Shown here piece after piece: positions 45,401 to 58,800 of a DNA stretch of 64,000 nt. Source of the stretch: Bemisia tabaci (Eukaryota > Arthropoda > Insecta > Hemiptera > Aleyrodidae); assembly GCF_918797505.1 (NCBI RefSeq), contig NC_092801.1, forward strand, positions 4,402,001 through 4,466,000. The letters run 5' to 3'. A program made the translations under genes and the position numbers. Under the pieces are notes generated by a model, which was not told the origin of the DNA, made no database searches, and was given only the letters and a program-made list of their open reading frames with translations. The first letter of the stretch is position 1, and each line of letters begins with the position of its first letter.

Positions 45401-46813
45401 TCACCCTCGTGGGTAACTAAAGAGTTCCAATTGCACTTTGATCCGGATTGCACTCGAATCTATTCGCACGAAAGTAGGCGGAGCAGATTTCTGCCATCCG
45501 GAATAAAAATCTTACTTCATCATCCTTTCACTCTGGTGGGTATCTGAAGAGTTTCAATTGCATTTAAATCGGGAATGTGCTCGATGCTATTGGCACGAGT
45601 GTAAACGGAGCAGATTTCTGCCATCCAGAAAAGAAATCTTACTTCATCATTCTATCACTCTGGTGGGTATCTAAAGAGTTTCAATGGACCAGTAGACAAG
45701 GTCCGAATTGCCGCATTCTGGTACATGTTTCTGAACCTAAATTTCACGTAAAACACAGGGCGCACTGCGAAAATAACAGAAATCAACTCCTCACGAAGAT
45801 ATTTACTGATTCTTGTTGCGTGGATTCAAACCACCCGCTCATTAAAATTCAATGCTATATACGTGATTCACATCGCACGCTAGACGTCATCATAAACCTA
45901 CAAAAACCCTCAGAGACATTTTTCGGGCAAAAATTCCAGTCGAGGAAATTGACGTGTCACTTCCTTTTAATCAAGTATAAGATAGGCAAAAACCTTTGAT
46001 GAATTCCCAAGGTCCACTAAGACTAATAATCATCAAAAAGTTCCAAAAACTTACTCGAAAGGAAAAAAATAAAATGAAAAATAAATCCCTTGCCAAAAAT
46101 ATTTTAAGATACATTTTGGCGAAATTCCCTGACAATTGAGGATGTGACGGATGGTTAAGAAGGCATAATTGACAGTACTTAGAGGCAAAATTTGTCGTTC
46201 GAAATCTCAAACCCATTTTTGAAAGCAAATGAAGGTAATTTAACAAATTTTCCCTGACGTTTTAAAATTCCCGGATAGCTCCCGGTTTTCCCAGACTGTG
46301 GCATATGGCAACCCTGACGAATGTAGGTGGAGCAGATTTCTGCCATCCAGAATAGAAAATCCGCATCTCACTTCATCATTCTTTCACCCTGGTGGGTATC
46401 TAAAGAGTTTCGATTGCATTTTAATCGGGAATGCGCTCGATGCAATTCGCAGGAATGTAGACGGAGCAGATTTCTGCCATCCAAAATAAGGACGCCGGAT
46501 CTCACTTCATCGAACTTTTAATTTCCGTACCCGTTTCAATCACCTGAAGATGGGCGGCCCGCTCGAAATGGTCCTTGTGTATAAAATAAAAGTAAGTCAC
46601 ACCGGAAAAAAAAAACACATTGGATCTAGAGTCAAGACTCTTGAAAACATTGACAAGAAAAAATACTCTCGATTCAATCGGATTTTTGCTTGAATCAAAA
46701 CAAAATCCGCTTAAATTAAGAGGCTTGGTTCTTGATTTAAGGTAGATTCTGATTGAATCAAGAGTATTTTTTCTTGTCGATGTTTTAAAGAATCTGGACT
46801 CTAGATCCAATGT

Positions 46814-46849
<36 letters not shown>

Positions 46850-49800
46850 CCAGTGCATCTAAAATCGATTTTGGATTTTTACCGATGCATGCCAAAAGAC
46901 GGATTCCAGTGTCGCGCACCATAGCCCGAGTTGATTTAAGTAATTCTTATACTTGTAAATTTAATCTCATCATAGCTAATCTCTGTTACTTATAGTCCTA
47001 ATAACTCTTGTTCCTTAAATTCAATTTATCACTTTCATTGTAAGTGAAAACGTATCTGTTCTATATCAAGCGATAATAAACAAACAAAACAACAACAAAA
47101 ATCCGTTTTGGAAAAAATTTCAATTTGCATCAAGTCATGCGCCGGAAAAGGTCGCGTCCGTTTGCTCATACTTACTGGATTCATTGTAAGTGAAAACGTA
47201 CCTGTTCTATATCAAGCAATAATAAACAACAACAAAAAAAAATCCGTTTTGGAAAAAATTTCAATTTGCATCAAGTCATGCGCTGGAAAAGGTTGCGTCC
47301 GTTTGCTCATACTTACTGGATGACTTTACTAATATCGATGATCCACATGATGATGGCTTTGAGCCTCATGACGTTGCGGACGAAGACCTGTCTCTTGAAC
47401 TTGACCTCGGGGTTCATGTACTTGTCCTCCTTGGGGTTGAGGGTCCTGATGCAGGCGCGGATGGGGTTCCAGACGATGTCCATCTCGAGGAGGATCTGCG
47501 GCGAGTTCCCCTTGGCCCGCCCGTAGAGCTTCTTGTCTTTGAGCGCGTACCATCGCTTCTCCCCGTTCTTGATCCGGATCAGCGGGATCGCCACCTTCCC
47601 CAAGAACTCCACCTTGTGATCCTTGTCCTCGTCGTACACCGTCACCTCCAGCACCGAATGAATGTCTTTAACATTACTGGAAAGTAGACCAGTAAATATT
47701 CATGAATTCATTGTGAATGTATACATGCAATAATTTAAAGGCTCTAAATTTGCATTTATACAGGTGAATGATCCCTGATATCAGTGGAATATGTTTGTGC
47801 ATTATAATTTGTTAGGTTTGTGAAGACAACATCCAGCTGTGATCCATATTGTGTTGATACCGACTGTGACGGTAATGCTGAATGAATTTCATATTTATTA
47901 AATAATTCATGATAAATTGTCTTCATGGACGCGCTTCTTGTGAATCAACTAAAAACACAAGATCTGTCAAACAGCAACTCTCTACGTTCAATATTAACCG
48001 AGATATCGGCCTTTGAAAAGTCAGGTTTTTGGCATCATCCGCCTGCCATGATAACGATTCCAATGATTATCTTCATGTCTCATTCGGGGTATCTACTAAA
48101 ACAGGCTGGTCAAAAATAAGTACTCTTACGGTTCTTTTTCAGTACATTCTCAAGAAATTCAGTACCTCCTCCAACAGAAAAATTCCGTACTTTTTCAGTA
48201 TCTCCATCTGACGAAATTAGAAAAATTTCAAAAATTTGAAATTGCGACAAAAATTACGAAAAATTAAAAAAAATTCCGGACCTTTTTGCGGAATTTCCGC
48301 ACTTTTTCAGTACTTCTGGACCGTCCTTAAAAAATCAGTACTATTTCCGGACTTGTAGACACCCTGTCATTACAAGTTGGTATGATGAAGTATAGTAAAG
48401 GGAACTCATTCCCTAACAAATCCTTCCATCACCTTGTGCGCGTGTATCATGCAAATAAGCTTATTTCACTGATAAGCTGGATGCGTAGGACAAACTGAAG
48501 GGGATTATGACTAGAATTAAGTTTTTTACAGTAGATTTGAAGCGTAGAGGCTTTGGAAAATCATGACCTCAAGGAGACATTTTAAGTTTTTGGGGTTTTT
48601 CTTTCCAGGTACTGATTACAGCCGGAGCGGAGAAATCCGCTGAAAACTTTTGGATGCTACTCGTCAAGAAGACGAGCCCTACCTTTCTAGGTAAAGGCGA
48701 GGGTTTTAGTTCAAGAACGCGTGACCACTGCGGTCCTACGCCTTTTCTACCGCCTGATCTAGTCCCCCCAGGCAAACGGCGTTCACCCGTTACCCAAGCC
48801 CTTGTTGAACGGGACATCCTAGAATTCGGGTCCACCTCTTTGCACCGGCCCAAAGATGCAAATTTGGACCGCGCCATTGAGCGCACGCGTAGAGTTTTCG
48901 CTCTACCCAATAAGTTGAGACCATATACGCTTGAGCAAGTCTTAGAGACTGATTTAGACATTTGGAACAAATCGCCAGGTCTGCCTTGGTCAAATTTTCG
49001 TGGCCCAGATAATAAACCGATATTCAAACGAAAGCGTCGGTAGTTCAGAATGACGCTGCTCTCCATTATATCAAGAGACAGATTTCGAAAGTAAAGCATG
49101 GCGAAGCTTACGTCCCACCTGATTTTCAGGCCTCTGTTAGAGCACACATCTGCGAAGAAACGGATACGAAGGTCCGTGCAGTGTGGGGCTACCCACTCGA
49201 AGTAATACTGATGGAGTCTCAATTCGCTGTACCTTGGATTCGCGCATATCAGCGACTCCCTGCTCATTCCACGCCTATTGCTTACGGCCTTGAAACAGCC
49301 ACAGGCGGAGCGATGAAGGTTGTTAGACGCATGCAAAAACAAGGAAAATGGTATTACAGCCTTGACTTTAGACGGTTTGATAAGACCGTACCAGCTTGGC
49401 TCATTGAGTTAGCCTACGATATTCTTCTTGAAAATATTGATATCTCTACTTATGATGACGGCTCAATTCCAAATGCTCAGCGTTTATTGAATATGTTTAA
49501 TTTTACAAAATCGTATATGATCAACACACCTATAAGGACAGCGACTGGGAAACGCTTTCGCAAATCAAATGGCGTAGCAAGTGGGACTTACTTCACAAAG
49601 CTTATAGGAAGCATTTGTAACACAATCTTAATAACGTGGATGATCATAACCTTGACTGGTCATGAACCGGAGGACCTAGTTGTCCTAGGAGACGATTCTT
49701 TGTTTCCCTTATCTAAGAAACTTGATGGTCAGTTCTGCTTCGCGCGCCGTCGGGGAAGGTACCTACACGCGTATCTCGTGGATCTCATGATTACGTGATT

Positions 49801-52800
49801 CGGCTTTGCGGTCTTTTTTCGCGTGATTCGTTTTTACGATTTTTGTCTTGCGATTATTGTTGGTTGATTCTTGTTCTAGTTTCTAGTGATCTTGTAGTGT
49901 AATTGATCTTGGATTGTGGAAATTGGTTTTGTGGAAATTGGATTACGTGATTACGTGATTCTGCTTTGCGGTCTTTGTTCACGTGATTCGTTTTTGCCTT
50001 GCGATTTTTGTTGGTTGATTCATGTTTTTTTTGTTCGTAAGAGATTGTAGACGTAGAGATTTATACGTAATTCTATTTATTTATTTATTTATTATTATTA
50101 TCATGTGACGTGTCGCGCCGCGATAAAATCTTCATAGTGTTTCAAGAAGACCTGAAGATGGATTAATTTCCGAAAAGATCATAGTCTAATCACTCATCAA
50201 CTTAGCTCATCGGGATAAAAAGGTAAATATTTCCGTTTATTATTTATGTTTGTTTCTTGACAAGAAAGGTCGCTGAAAATAAAATTTGAAAAAAACTTTC
50301 ACAACTTTTTCTTATTGTGTGTAATGGACCACTAGACAAGGTACGAATTTAAGTGATCAGATACATGTTTCTTGACCAGAATTTCACGTAGAACACGATT
50401 CACACAACAAAAATTACTGAAAACAACTCCTAACGAAGATATTAACGTTTTTATTTCACGCTGGTTACGAGGAATTTGAACTGCCCGCTCACAAGAAACT
50501 CAAAGCTCTACGTGAGTCAAATCGCGCACTACAACGGTTTCAGCAAGCTTCTCAATCGAGCAATGCTCATTTCCCACCATGTGTTTTTCAAACTATAAGT
50601 AATTTGCTATAGCTGAGCCAAAGCGTCAAGATTGAGGTTGCCAGATTTTTATATCGCAGAGACGTTCATGATAACGTTTAGCGCGCGATGTGAATCACGT
50701 AGAGCATTGAGTTTTCATGAGCGGGTGGTTTCAATTCACGCATCAAGAATCATTAAATATCTTCGGAAGGAGTCAATTTCGGTAATTTTTGTTGTGCGTA
50801 TCGTGTTCTACGTGAAATTTTAGTTACGAAACATGTATCAGAATGCTGGAATTCGTACCTTGTCTAGTGGTCCATTACTTCTAGCCAAAATGAAGTCTTT
50901 CGCAAAGTATAAGGACGTCTCTCTCCCGAGGTGTCGAGCTTGGGGATACTTACAAGGTGAATATCTTCTGCCACGAGGGTGTGAGCGTTTTGTACTCGGT
51001 CTGCGTTTGGAGGCGGGCGTTGACCAACTCGAGGACGCAGAACGGATCCGATTTCCCGCCGAGGTCGGCCGCGGCCAGGCCTTGCGCCTTGTACACCCGC
51101 ACCGTCAGGTGCCCCACGTCTTTCAGGTTGTGGAAAGTCCTCTGCAACGCCTGTTTTCGTCCGCGGAAAGATGCGAAAAATAGAGAGCACAGAAAAAAAT
51201 TAGAGAGCCTCACTGGATTTACGGAGCTCGACATTTAAATCTGACGCATGATTACACTTATGAAACATTATTTGGATTGCATTTTGCAAAAAGGAACCAC
51301 TAGCATTGCAATGATGCTAGGATCGTGCAACTTCATCCTTTGCAATAAAATTGCGGAAATCGTGAAAAACTATGAAATTTAGATGGTAATTTTTGTCTTA
51401 TATTTACAGTTTTTAGCAAGTAAAATAGTAACTATTAATGGATAATCGGGTTTTTCCTCCAAGACAAAAGAAGCTGCACAACCTTAGCAACATTGCAACG
51501 CTAGTGGTTCCTTTTTGCAAAATGCAATCCATTTGTAGAGCGACAGATTTTGACCTTCGGTTAAAACTTGACGGAGACTCTCAAAGTGAGATTCCTCTGC
51601 AACGCCTGTTCGCGTCCGCTTTAATCGGAGTTGTGAAGTACAACTATCGAACAACCTATCAAAGTACCCTAAAATACCAGAAAATCAAACCTCTTTGTCA
51701 CATGATTGTACTTTATTTATACACTTTTCCCCAAGTTATGCACAATGTACATATTCTATTTCTTACAATGTAAATATATGACGTGTACCTAGCCTTAAAA
51801 GGCTCCTTGTGAAGTACACCTATTGAACAACCTATCAAAGTACCCTAAAATACTAGTAAATCAAACCTTTTTTGTTACATGCTTGTGCTTTATTTATACA
51901 CATTTCAATTTCAATTTCAGGTAGAGACGTGTGACCCGAAAAGAACTTCGGCAATTAAGCATCAAGTTTCTGGATTCCCCATCCGAAAACTCCAGCGATT
52001 CATATGATCTGAACTTTGGGTCTCATGGACGAAACCTTTCTCCCTGATCATCATAATCTCGATGGGGAGGGGCCTGTTTCAACAAGCTTCACGACAATTT
52101 GACGTATTTCTGGACGCCGTCCAAAACTTCTGAGCGTTTAGATAGTACTTGTATTTAGTATTGTTTCCCAAGTTGGTCTTTTGTTTTCCTTATTTGATGG
52201 ACCATCGATGTCAGGTTTTCCTAAGTTTGGTAAACCGATGAAATAAATGATTCTGATTATTTTCAGATATCCGATCGCCACCGTGCAAAGGCTGCCCTTC
52301 GCCTGCATTGAAGGGACTTTGCGGGACATCCTACGGGAGAGAAGGCCGCCGGTTCCGCGCAGTTTTGAGGAGATGGATATAAGTCTGGTCCAGAATGGAT
52401 TGACGGTCGACAACCGGCCATTTTACCGAGAGGTAAGTGTATTTTCTACCGATGCTCTAAAGTCAGGAAAGAAGGGAGGTAGAACTTATTATATTTTCGA
52501 AAGCTTGCGTGAATCATTCTTCTGTGAATCATGATCGTTCAGGAGGATTGAGGATTTATTTTTTCCATTCTCCCATACCGACAACGGGGTTTGAGATCAG
52601 GGAGAAAAGTTCGCATTCGATTTTAAAAAATGTGTCCATTGATAAAGACAAAAAAACATGTTTGTCCTAAGGAGCAAGTTATTGCGACATATTAACGACA
52701 TTATAACCACTTCATAAAAGGGACAGGTTGAAATCATTGTCGTAATTAATATATTTATTCTTGTTTTTTGTTTTGAAAGTTTGACGCATTTGTAAAAGCC

Positions 52801-55800
52801 ATGTGCACAAAACAACAAATGAAGCTATATATTATTATATTATGACTTCCATGCAGCGGAAACATTAGCCCCTCGCGAATTCAGTCACAACTCGCCACCA
52901 TGGACTTCAGAATTCTGCAGAGAAAACATACCTCTCCGGAAATACAATTTTCTGCCGACCATCCATAACTCCTTTTCCTGAGGAAAAATCGTTTCCTTCT
53001 CGGAAGAAGTTGCCGCTGTATGAAATCGATTCGTTTTTAAGATTATCAACCTGTCCCTCGGAGGAAAGGCGCCTCTGTGAGCGAAGAAGTTTTCGTCTTG
53101 GACCGATTACCGTCAAGCCCACGAAGCCGTAAGTCGATCGACATTCCCGTGTATCGACCAACGAACCCAGAAATCGATAGACAACCCCATGAATCCATCG
53201 ACAATCCTATGAACTGATCGACAAACTGATGCCGCGAATCTAATTGAATCGGGGTAGCTCAGATAACGTTTGATTTTCGATGGATTCATGTCGATCGAAT
53301 CCAAACCCCCGATCCCACAAAGCCGTGAGTCGATCGACAAACCCGTGAATCTATCGACAAACCGGTGAACTGATCGATAAACTGATGCCGTGAATAGATT
53401 GCATCAACTTTGAATTCTTTATTTGTTGCAGACAATATCCCGCTTAATAGATTGGGCCAAGAGGAATCTGGAGCCGCCCACAACATTCTACTACTTAGCA
53501 AATAACTCCTCGAAATGGCACCCAAAGATTTTTGCTCGCCTCGTGGAAGGAACGGGTATTAGAATCGTTACTAAGAAAACACTTATACATTTATTTATTT
53601 CTGCCTGCTGCACGCCTTAGCTTCAAAAATATAGTTATTTGATAGTTAGTGCTTGTATTTTAAATTTTACGCATTGTTTGTTTCATGCTTGTATGTAGTT
53701 CTGCTTCCTGAAGATGACCGAGTGGGGTCGAAAAGCTTCGGCAATGTGTTAACGCACTTAATAAACTAATCACAGCTAATGGCTATTCTTCTCCTTTATT
53801 CATTATTTATTACTGTTATCCGCACGATGTTTAATTTGTATATTTTGATTGAGTCATGTCGATCGGATCTATGCCCCCAGTGCCCCAAACCCAGAATCGA
53901 TAGGCAAACCCGTGAATCGATCGACAACCCAAAACAGACCCTAAACATTGATATAAGCAAAATAAAAAAAAATAAAGAGATAAATACAATTACAGTAACC
54001 TTTCCTGTATTGTAAACATAAAAATTGATGAGCTCTTTAGTTTAAAAAAATGATAAATAAATATATAGACAAGCAGTAGACGAAAACACCAAAATTCAGC
54101 AACCCTTAATGATGATGCAACACACGTGAACTGATCTACAAACTCGTGTTGTCAATCGATTGAATCGGTGTGGCTCGGTTCAAGTTTTTATTTTTCTATC
54201 GATTCATGCCGATCGAATCGATGCCCCCGATCCCGCAAACCCAGGAATCGATAGACAACCCCGTAAATCGATGGAATCGGTATAGCTTGGTTCACGTTTG
54301 TATTATTCGATCGAATCCATACCCTCAATCCAACGAAGCCTGGAGTCGATAGACAACCCCGTGAATCGATCGACAAACTCGTGCACTTGAAAGAAAACAC
54401 ATTGGATCTAGAGTCCAGACTCTTGAAAACATCGACAAGAAAAAGTACTCTTGACTCAATCGGATTTTTGCTTGAATCAAAAGGAAATCCGCTTAAATTA
54501 AGAGGCTTGGTTCTTGATTTAAGCCAGATTCTGATTGAATCAAGAGTACTTTCACTTGTCGATGTTTTTAAGAGTCTGGACTCCAGATCCAATGTGTTTT
54601 TTTTTTCCAGTGTGCCGTGAATCGATTCAACCGATGTAGCTCGGTTCACGGTTGAATTGTTCGATCGAGTCATGTCGATCGAATCTGTGCCCCAATCCCG
54701 CAAACCCAGGAATCGATAGACAACCCCGCGAATCGATCGACAAACTCGTGCCGTGAATCGATTCAACCGGTGTAGCTCGGTTCACGTTTGCATTGTTCGA
54801 TCGATTCATGTCGATCGAATCCATACCCACATTCCCGGTTACAACGAGGCTCCGAGTGAAGAAAGTCGACTTACGTATCGTTCGAGGAGGACTTCTTTCT
54901 CCCTGGGGTTGACCTCGTAGGTGGTCAAGTCGGAGATCGTCTCCGACGCCGTCGTCCCGCTGATGGTGAGCAGGAGCTGGATGGACCCGGCGCCATCTTC
55001 CAGGTCTTTCTTGATTTTGTGCGTTTTCTCCCGCTCGAGTTGGCTGAGGTCGATCGAACACCTGAACACGGCAACCATCAGGAGAAATATGATTCATCAT
55101 TCGTCGAACCATGGGCATCAGTGGCGTGGCGTATTTGCGATACATCGATTGATCTGCCATTTGGACCGTGTTAAAGAGACAGGGACCAAGCCACATCATA
55201 CATACATTCCAGTCGCTTTACAGCGCGCCCGGGCGCTCTGCGACACCTAATCGCCATCCTTGTCTATCGATCCAGAGGTCATCTGGTAAATGGCATCTTG
55301 TGATTTCATCTTGAATGCCACCAATCCACGATTTTGCTACCACATCAACTATTGCCAAATTTAACAGGGAAATTACAGTTTTAACGAGAGAACGTCTATG
55401 CAGATTCCTTTGAAAATTTTAAGGAATTTGCTAGGCATTACGGAGAAAATTCACTGAAATTTGCAAAAGAAATCCGCACAACCGTTTCCATGTAAAAGAT
55501 TGCTCGATTAAATTTGGCAATAACTGATGGCTTGGTTCATTTCTGTTGAACGCAGTCCATTTAAATCCGTGGAAAAGGATCGATAGGCAAGGTGTTCGCA
55601 CCGAACACCATAATCATCGATTCCTTATCATAGTTTTAAGTGGGGAATAAAATCGATAATCGATCATTCACGCCTCGCCACTGATGGGCATCCCATGGGG
55701 ATAAATATCGATAATAAAGCGCAGCCCGAACTTCAGCTTGAGCAGCAGAGACTAAGTATCATGAAGAAAAACAAGATACAAAAGCGCGACTAAACGATAA

Positions 55801-58800
55801 AATTCAATAGAACAAACAATACATTGCGATACATTAAACAATAAGTGCGCAACTATAACAAGGCTATACTCAAAGTACGTTAAAAAAATTTAGTCTGATC
55901 CGGCAGAATGATTGGGTATCCCAATATGCCGGGCAGAATAATGTTGTTTTTTCTTTTACGCCTTCCGCTTTGAGATATCGACGGTGAAAGTCGGCAATCA
56001 CATAACTCGGTTTGCGACGTCGCAGACTTCCTGTCATATTTTATTTTTTAAATGGAAAACTACTCAACGGCGATTCTTTAAAACTGTCATGATTTTTCTT
56101 CTCAATGCGAAGAAAATTCTGCAAAAACTTCAAGAAATAATATCAATTTGTTCTCCTTTAAAAAATGACGTAGAGGCGGAGATTTTCAGACACCGCAAAC
56201 GAGTTATGTGATTGCCGACTTTCACCGTCGATATATATCTTATCTTAACAGCCATAATCATCCTATTGATTCTAACTATTTGCTTCAGTAGCTTCATTTT
56301 GTCAAACTGTAATGGTGAGGTTACTGAGATAACTTGAAAGTTATACCACCACACCCTCACTACATTTATCCTCTACAATATTTCACATGGAACAAAGAGG
56401 AATAAATAAAATTATCCGCAAGTCCAAAAATGCTTCTTCTCCAGTTAGTCATAGCATTACGGCAAACCGTACCGGTGAGGTAAATCTTGTGAAGGCATCT
56501 AAACAGATGCTATCAGATGCTGGTGAAATTTTAAAGCAAAAAAACAAAAAAAATCTTGAGGTGAACTGTTTACCCTCCTCTATCTTTAAAGTTAACACAT
56601 AGGTCTTTATCACTTAATTTATTAATTTTTTCTTCACACATTGCAGGCCTGTCGTCAATCTTAGGTCATTCAGCTATATGGAAATCCACTGATCAAAGTT
56701 TGATCTAAAGGCGCGGTAAAACCTCGAGGGTTCGTTGGACGGAAAATCACTTACTTACTTTCCTATGAAATCATCTTTGGAGCGGTCCTTGTCCCAAACG
56801 GTGACTTCTAGTTCTTGAGATTGGTCGTCGTAGAGGTGCAAATCGAACTGCTCCAACCACGTTGGGTTCAATGATTTGTAGATGACTTTGCTTTTGTACT
56901 TTTCCTGCCCGAGCCTGGGAAAATAAATTGCGAGTCGTTACACGATATCCGTTCTGGTCGCGGATACCTACGTGACGGGCAAAAGCTGAACTGCGGGCCG
57001 ATTATTGAAATTTATAGACAAAGCTATAAAAAAAGAAGACATAAGAAGTATAGGGCGATCCTATTGGTTGAAATGGGTGGTTTTTATAGACTAAGGGGGT
57101 AAATGATGGACTAACTGTCGGGTCTCTCGTGGGTTGCCGTTAGTTAGTTTACTTAGTCTATTTCTTACCTCCTTTGTCCATTGCAACCACCCGCTTCCAC
57201 CAATAGGATCCCTCCATATCCTTTTTGTCTTCTTTGTCTATTGCTTTGTCTATCTATTTCAAAAATCAGCTCGCTGAGGTTTATTACGACAAGCCAATGG
57301 TTTCAAGAAAGAAGAGTTAGGGGGGGGGGGGGGGGGCTGAATGGGAAATTCGTGTTTTCATAAAAAAAAAACGCAATTAAAGTTTTCACTCTGATGCCAT
57401 TTTTTCCTGGGCTAAAGATGCAGGTTTGACTGTAATCAACACGGAGAAAAAAAACACGGTTCTTCGACGATTACCATGGTAATAAGGTCACACGGGATTC
57501 CACGGTAGTGGAACCGTGGATTTTGGTAACAGTATTGATGAGCACAGTAGCATAACCATGCTCATAATAGCATGTCTGTGCCTACAGTAATATTACGCTG
57601 AACACGGTCATATCACCGTGCTCATCGTTACAAGCATCAAAATCCACTGTTCTACAACCGAGGAATCCCGTGTGACATTACTACCGTTGTAACGGTAGAA
57701 TAACTTGAGTTTTGTTTCTCGGTGAAGTAAGTTGGTCCATATCCTTGAGATTAAGTCGGTACCATTGAGCAATAGTAAGGCATGATCGTGCACGAGTAAA
57801 ATCTGAAATACGAAAAGTCTACTGATGCCGTATGTCCCGAGAACTACCTCCACCATAGCCTTTTTTAATGTTTCACTCTTAGGCTGAAGTTGATTTTCTG
57901 GAGAACAACTTTCAGATCGTAATATGATGCTAACTGAGGTCTTTAAGGGAAAAATATCGAGAAAATTCAGAAAAGAAATTCAATGTTCAAATTATACATA
58001 TTATTGAAGAGGTACGAAGTTAATCAAATTCAACGTTCTCTGGAAAAACGGCCTAAGTCGATTCAGGCCATTTTCCCTCCATACACCTCAATGGTTTGCT
58101 GAAACAAACCTGTACATTGATATTTCAAAAATGGGTCACTAAACCCTTAGTTTTTGATTGATATTGTGAGAGTACCAAGTCGGAAGATTGCGTGACGATA
58201 TTTTCCTAAATTTTGAGGCCAAAATCCTGGACAAGATCGCTGTTAAAAATCTTACGGACTCGAAGGAATTTCAAACGCACCGGAATGACGGAAAAATGAT
58301 GGATGATGTATTAGGGCAGTCGAATCATTATCTCCTCTCAATTTTCACTGAAGTTCGTCAAAATAAAATGTACTTCGATATAAGATTGCTGCTATATTGT
58401 TCACCACAGATAACTCGAATGAGATCCGATTCTTAGATTCTAAAGATATAACTTCCACTTTCGTATTTATATAAAGGCCGAAAGTATAATTGCTACGTTT
58501 TCCTTAGGGATAAAACCCTGAAGTTTTCGACTAATTATCAAGGGCTGTACAAAGTAATTCCAAGTGAAAGAAGAGTGAAAATTTACATGGATGCGGAATG
58601 GTTCATAGAAGACGGAATAACTGAAATTGGGGTCTCTTCTGAATAGCAGGATAATTTCGAATAATTCATCAGAAGTGTTATAAACCCGGGAGCGGAATTC
58701 TATTGGTCCACTTACAGTAATTCAAGAAAAGCTTCAGTTTTTTTTGGCTAGTTTGTGCAAAAATTATACTTTAAACCACTGCATTTAAGAACCTTCAAGG

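Larger units (their letters stand above)
53110..54835 (+). repeat. degenerate satellite-like array in an MCTP intron
   Basis: Repeated words CATGTCGATCGAATC, AATCGATCGACAAAC, CCGTGAATCGATTCAACC and GTAGCTCGGTTCACG recur at irregular spacing (about 100-170 bp) near 53160, 53290, 53350, 53850, 54200, 54310, 54680, 54730 and 54810. The array is broken by the exon at 53432 and by MITE A at 54384. Rich in self-complementary GATCGATC. Confidence 0.75.
55119..55683. mobile_element. hAT MITE family H, copy 2, carrying nested insertions
   Basis: CAGTGGCGTGGCG ... CGCCTCGCCACTG with perfect 8-bp duplications ATGGGCAT (55111-55118 and 55684-55691). Its interior is split at 55163-55558 by a family M MITE. 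Confidence 0.88.

Noticed and set aside
49738..49798. Continuation of the viral ORF to the stop at 49798
   Set aside because: After about 49737 the residues (Arg-rich) no longer look like an RdRp, and the DNA runs into the neighbouring repeat.
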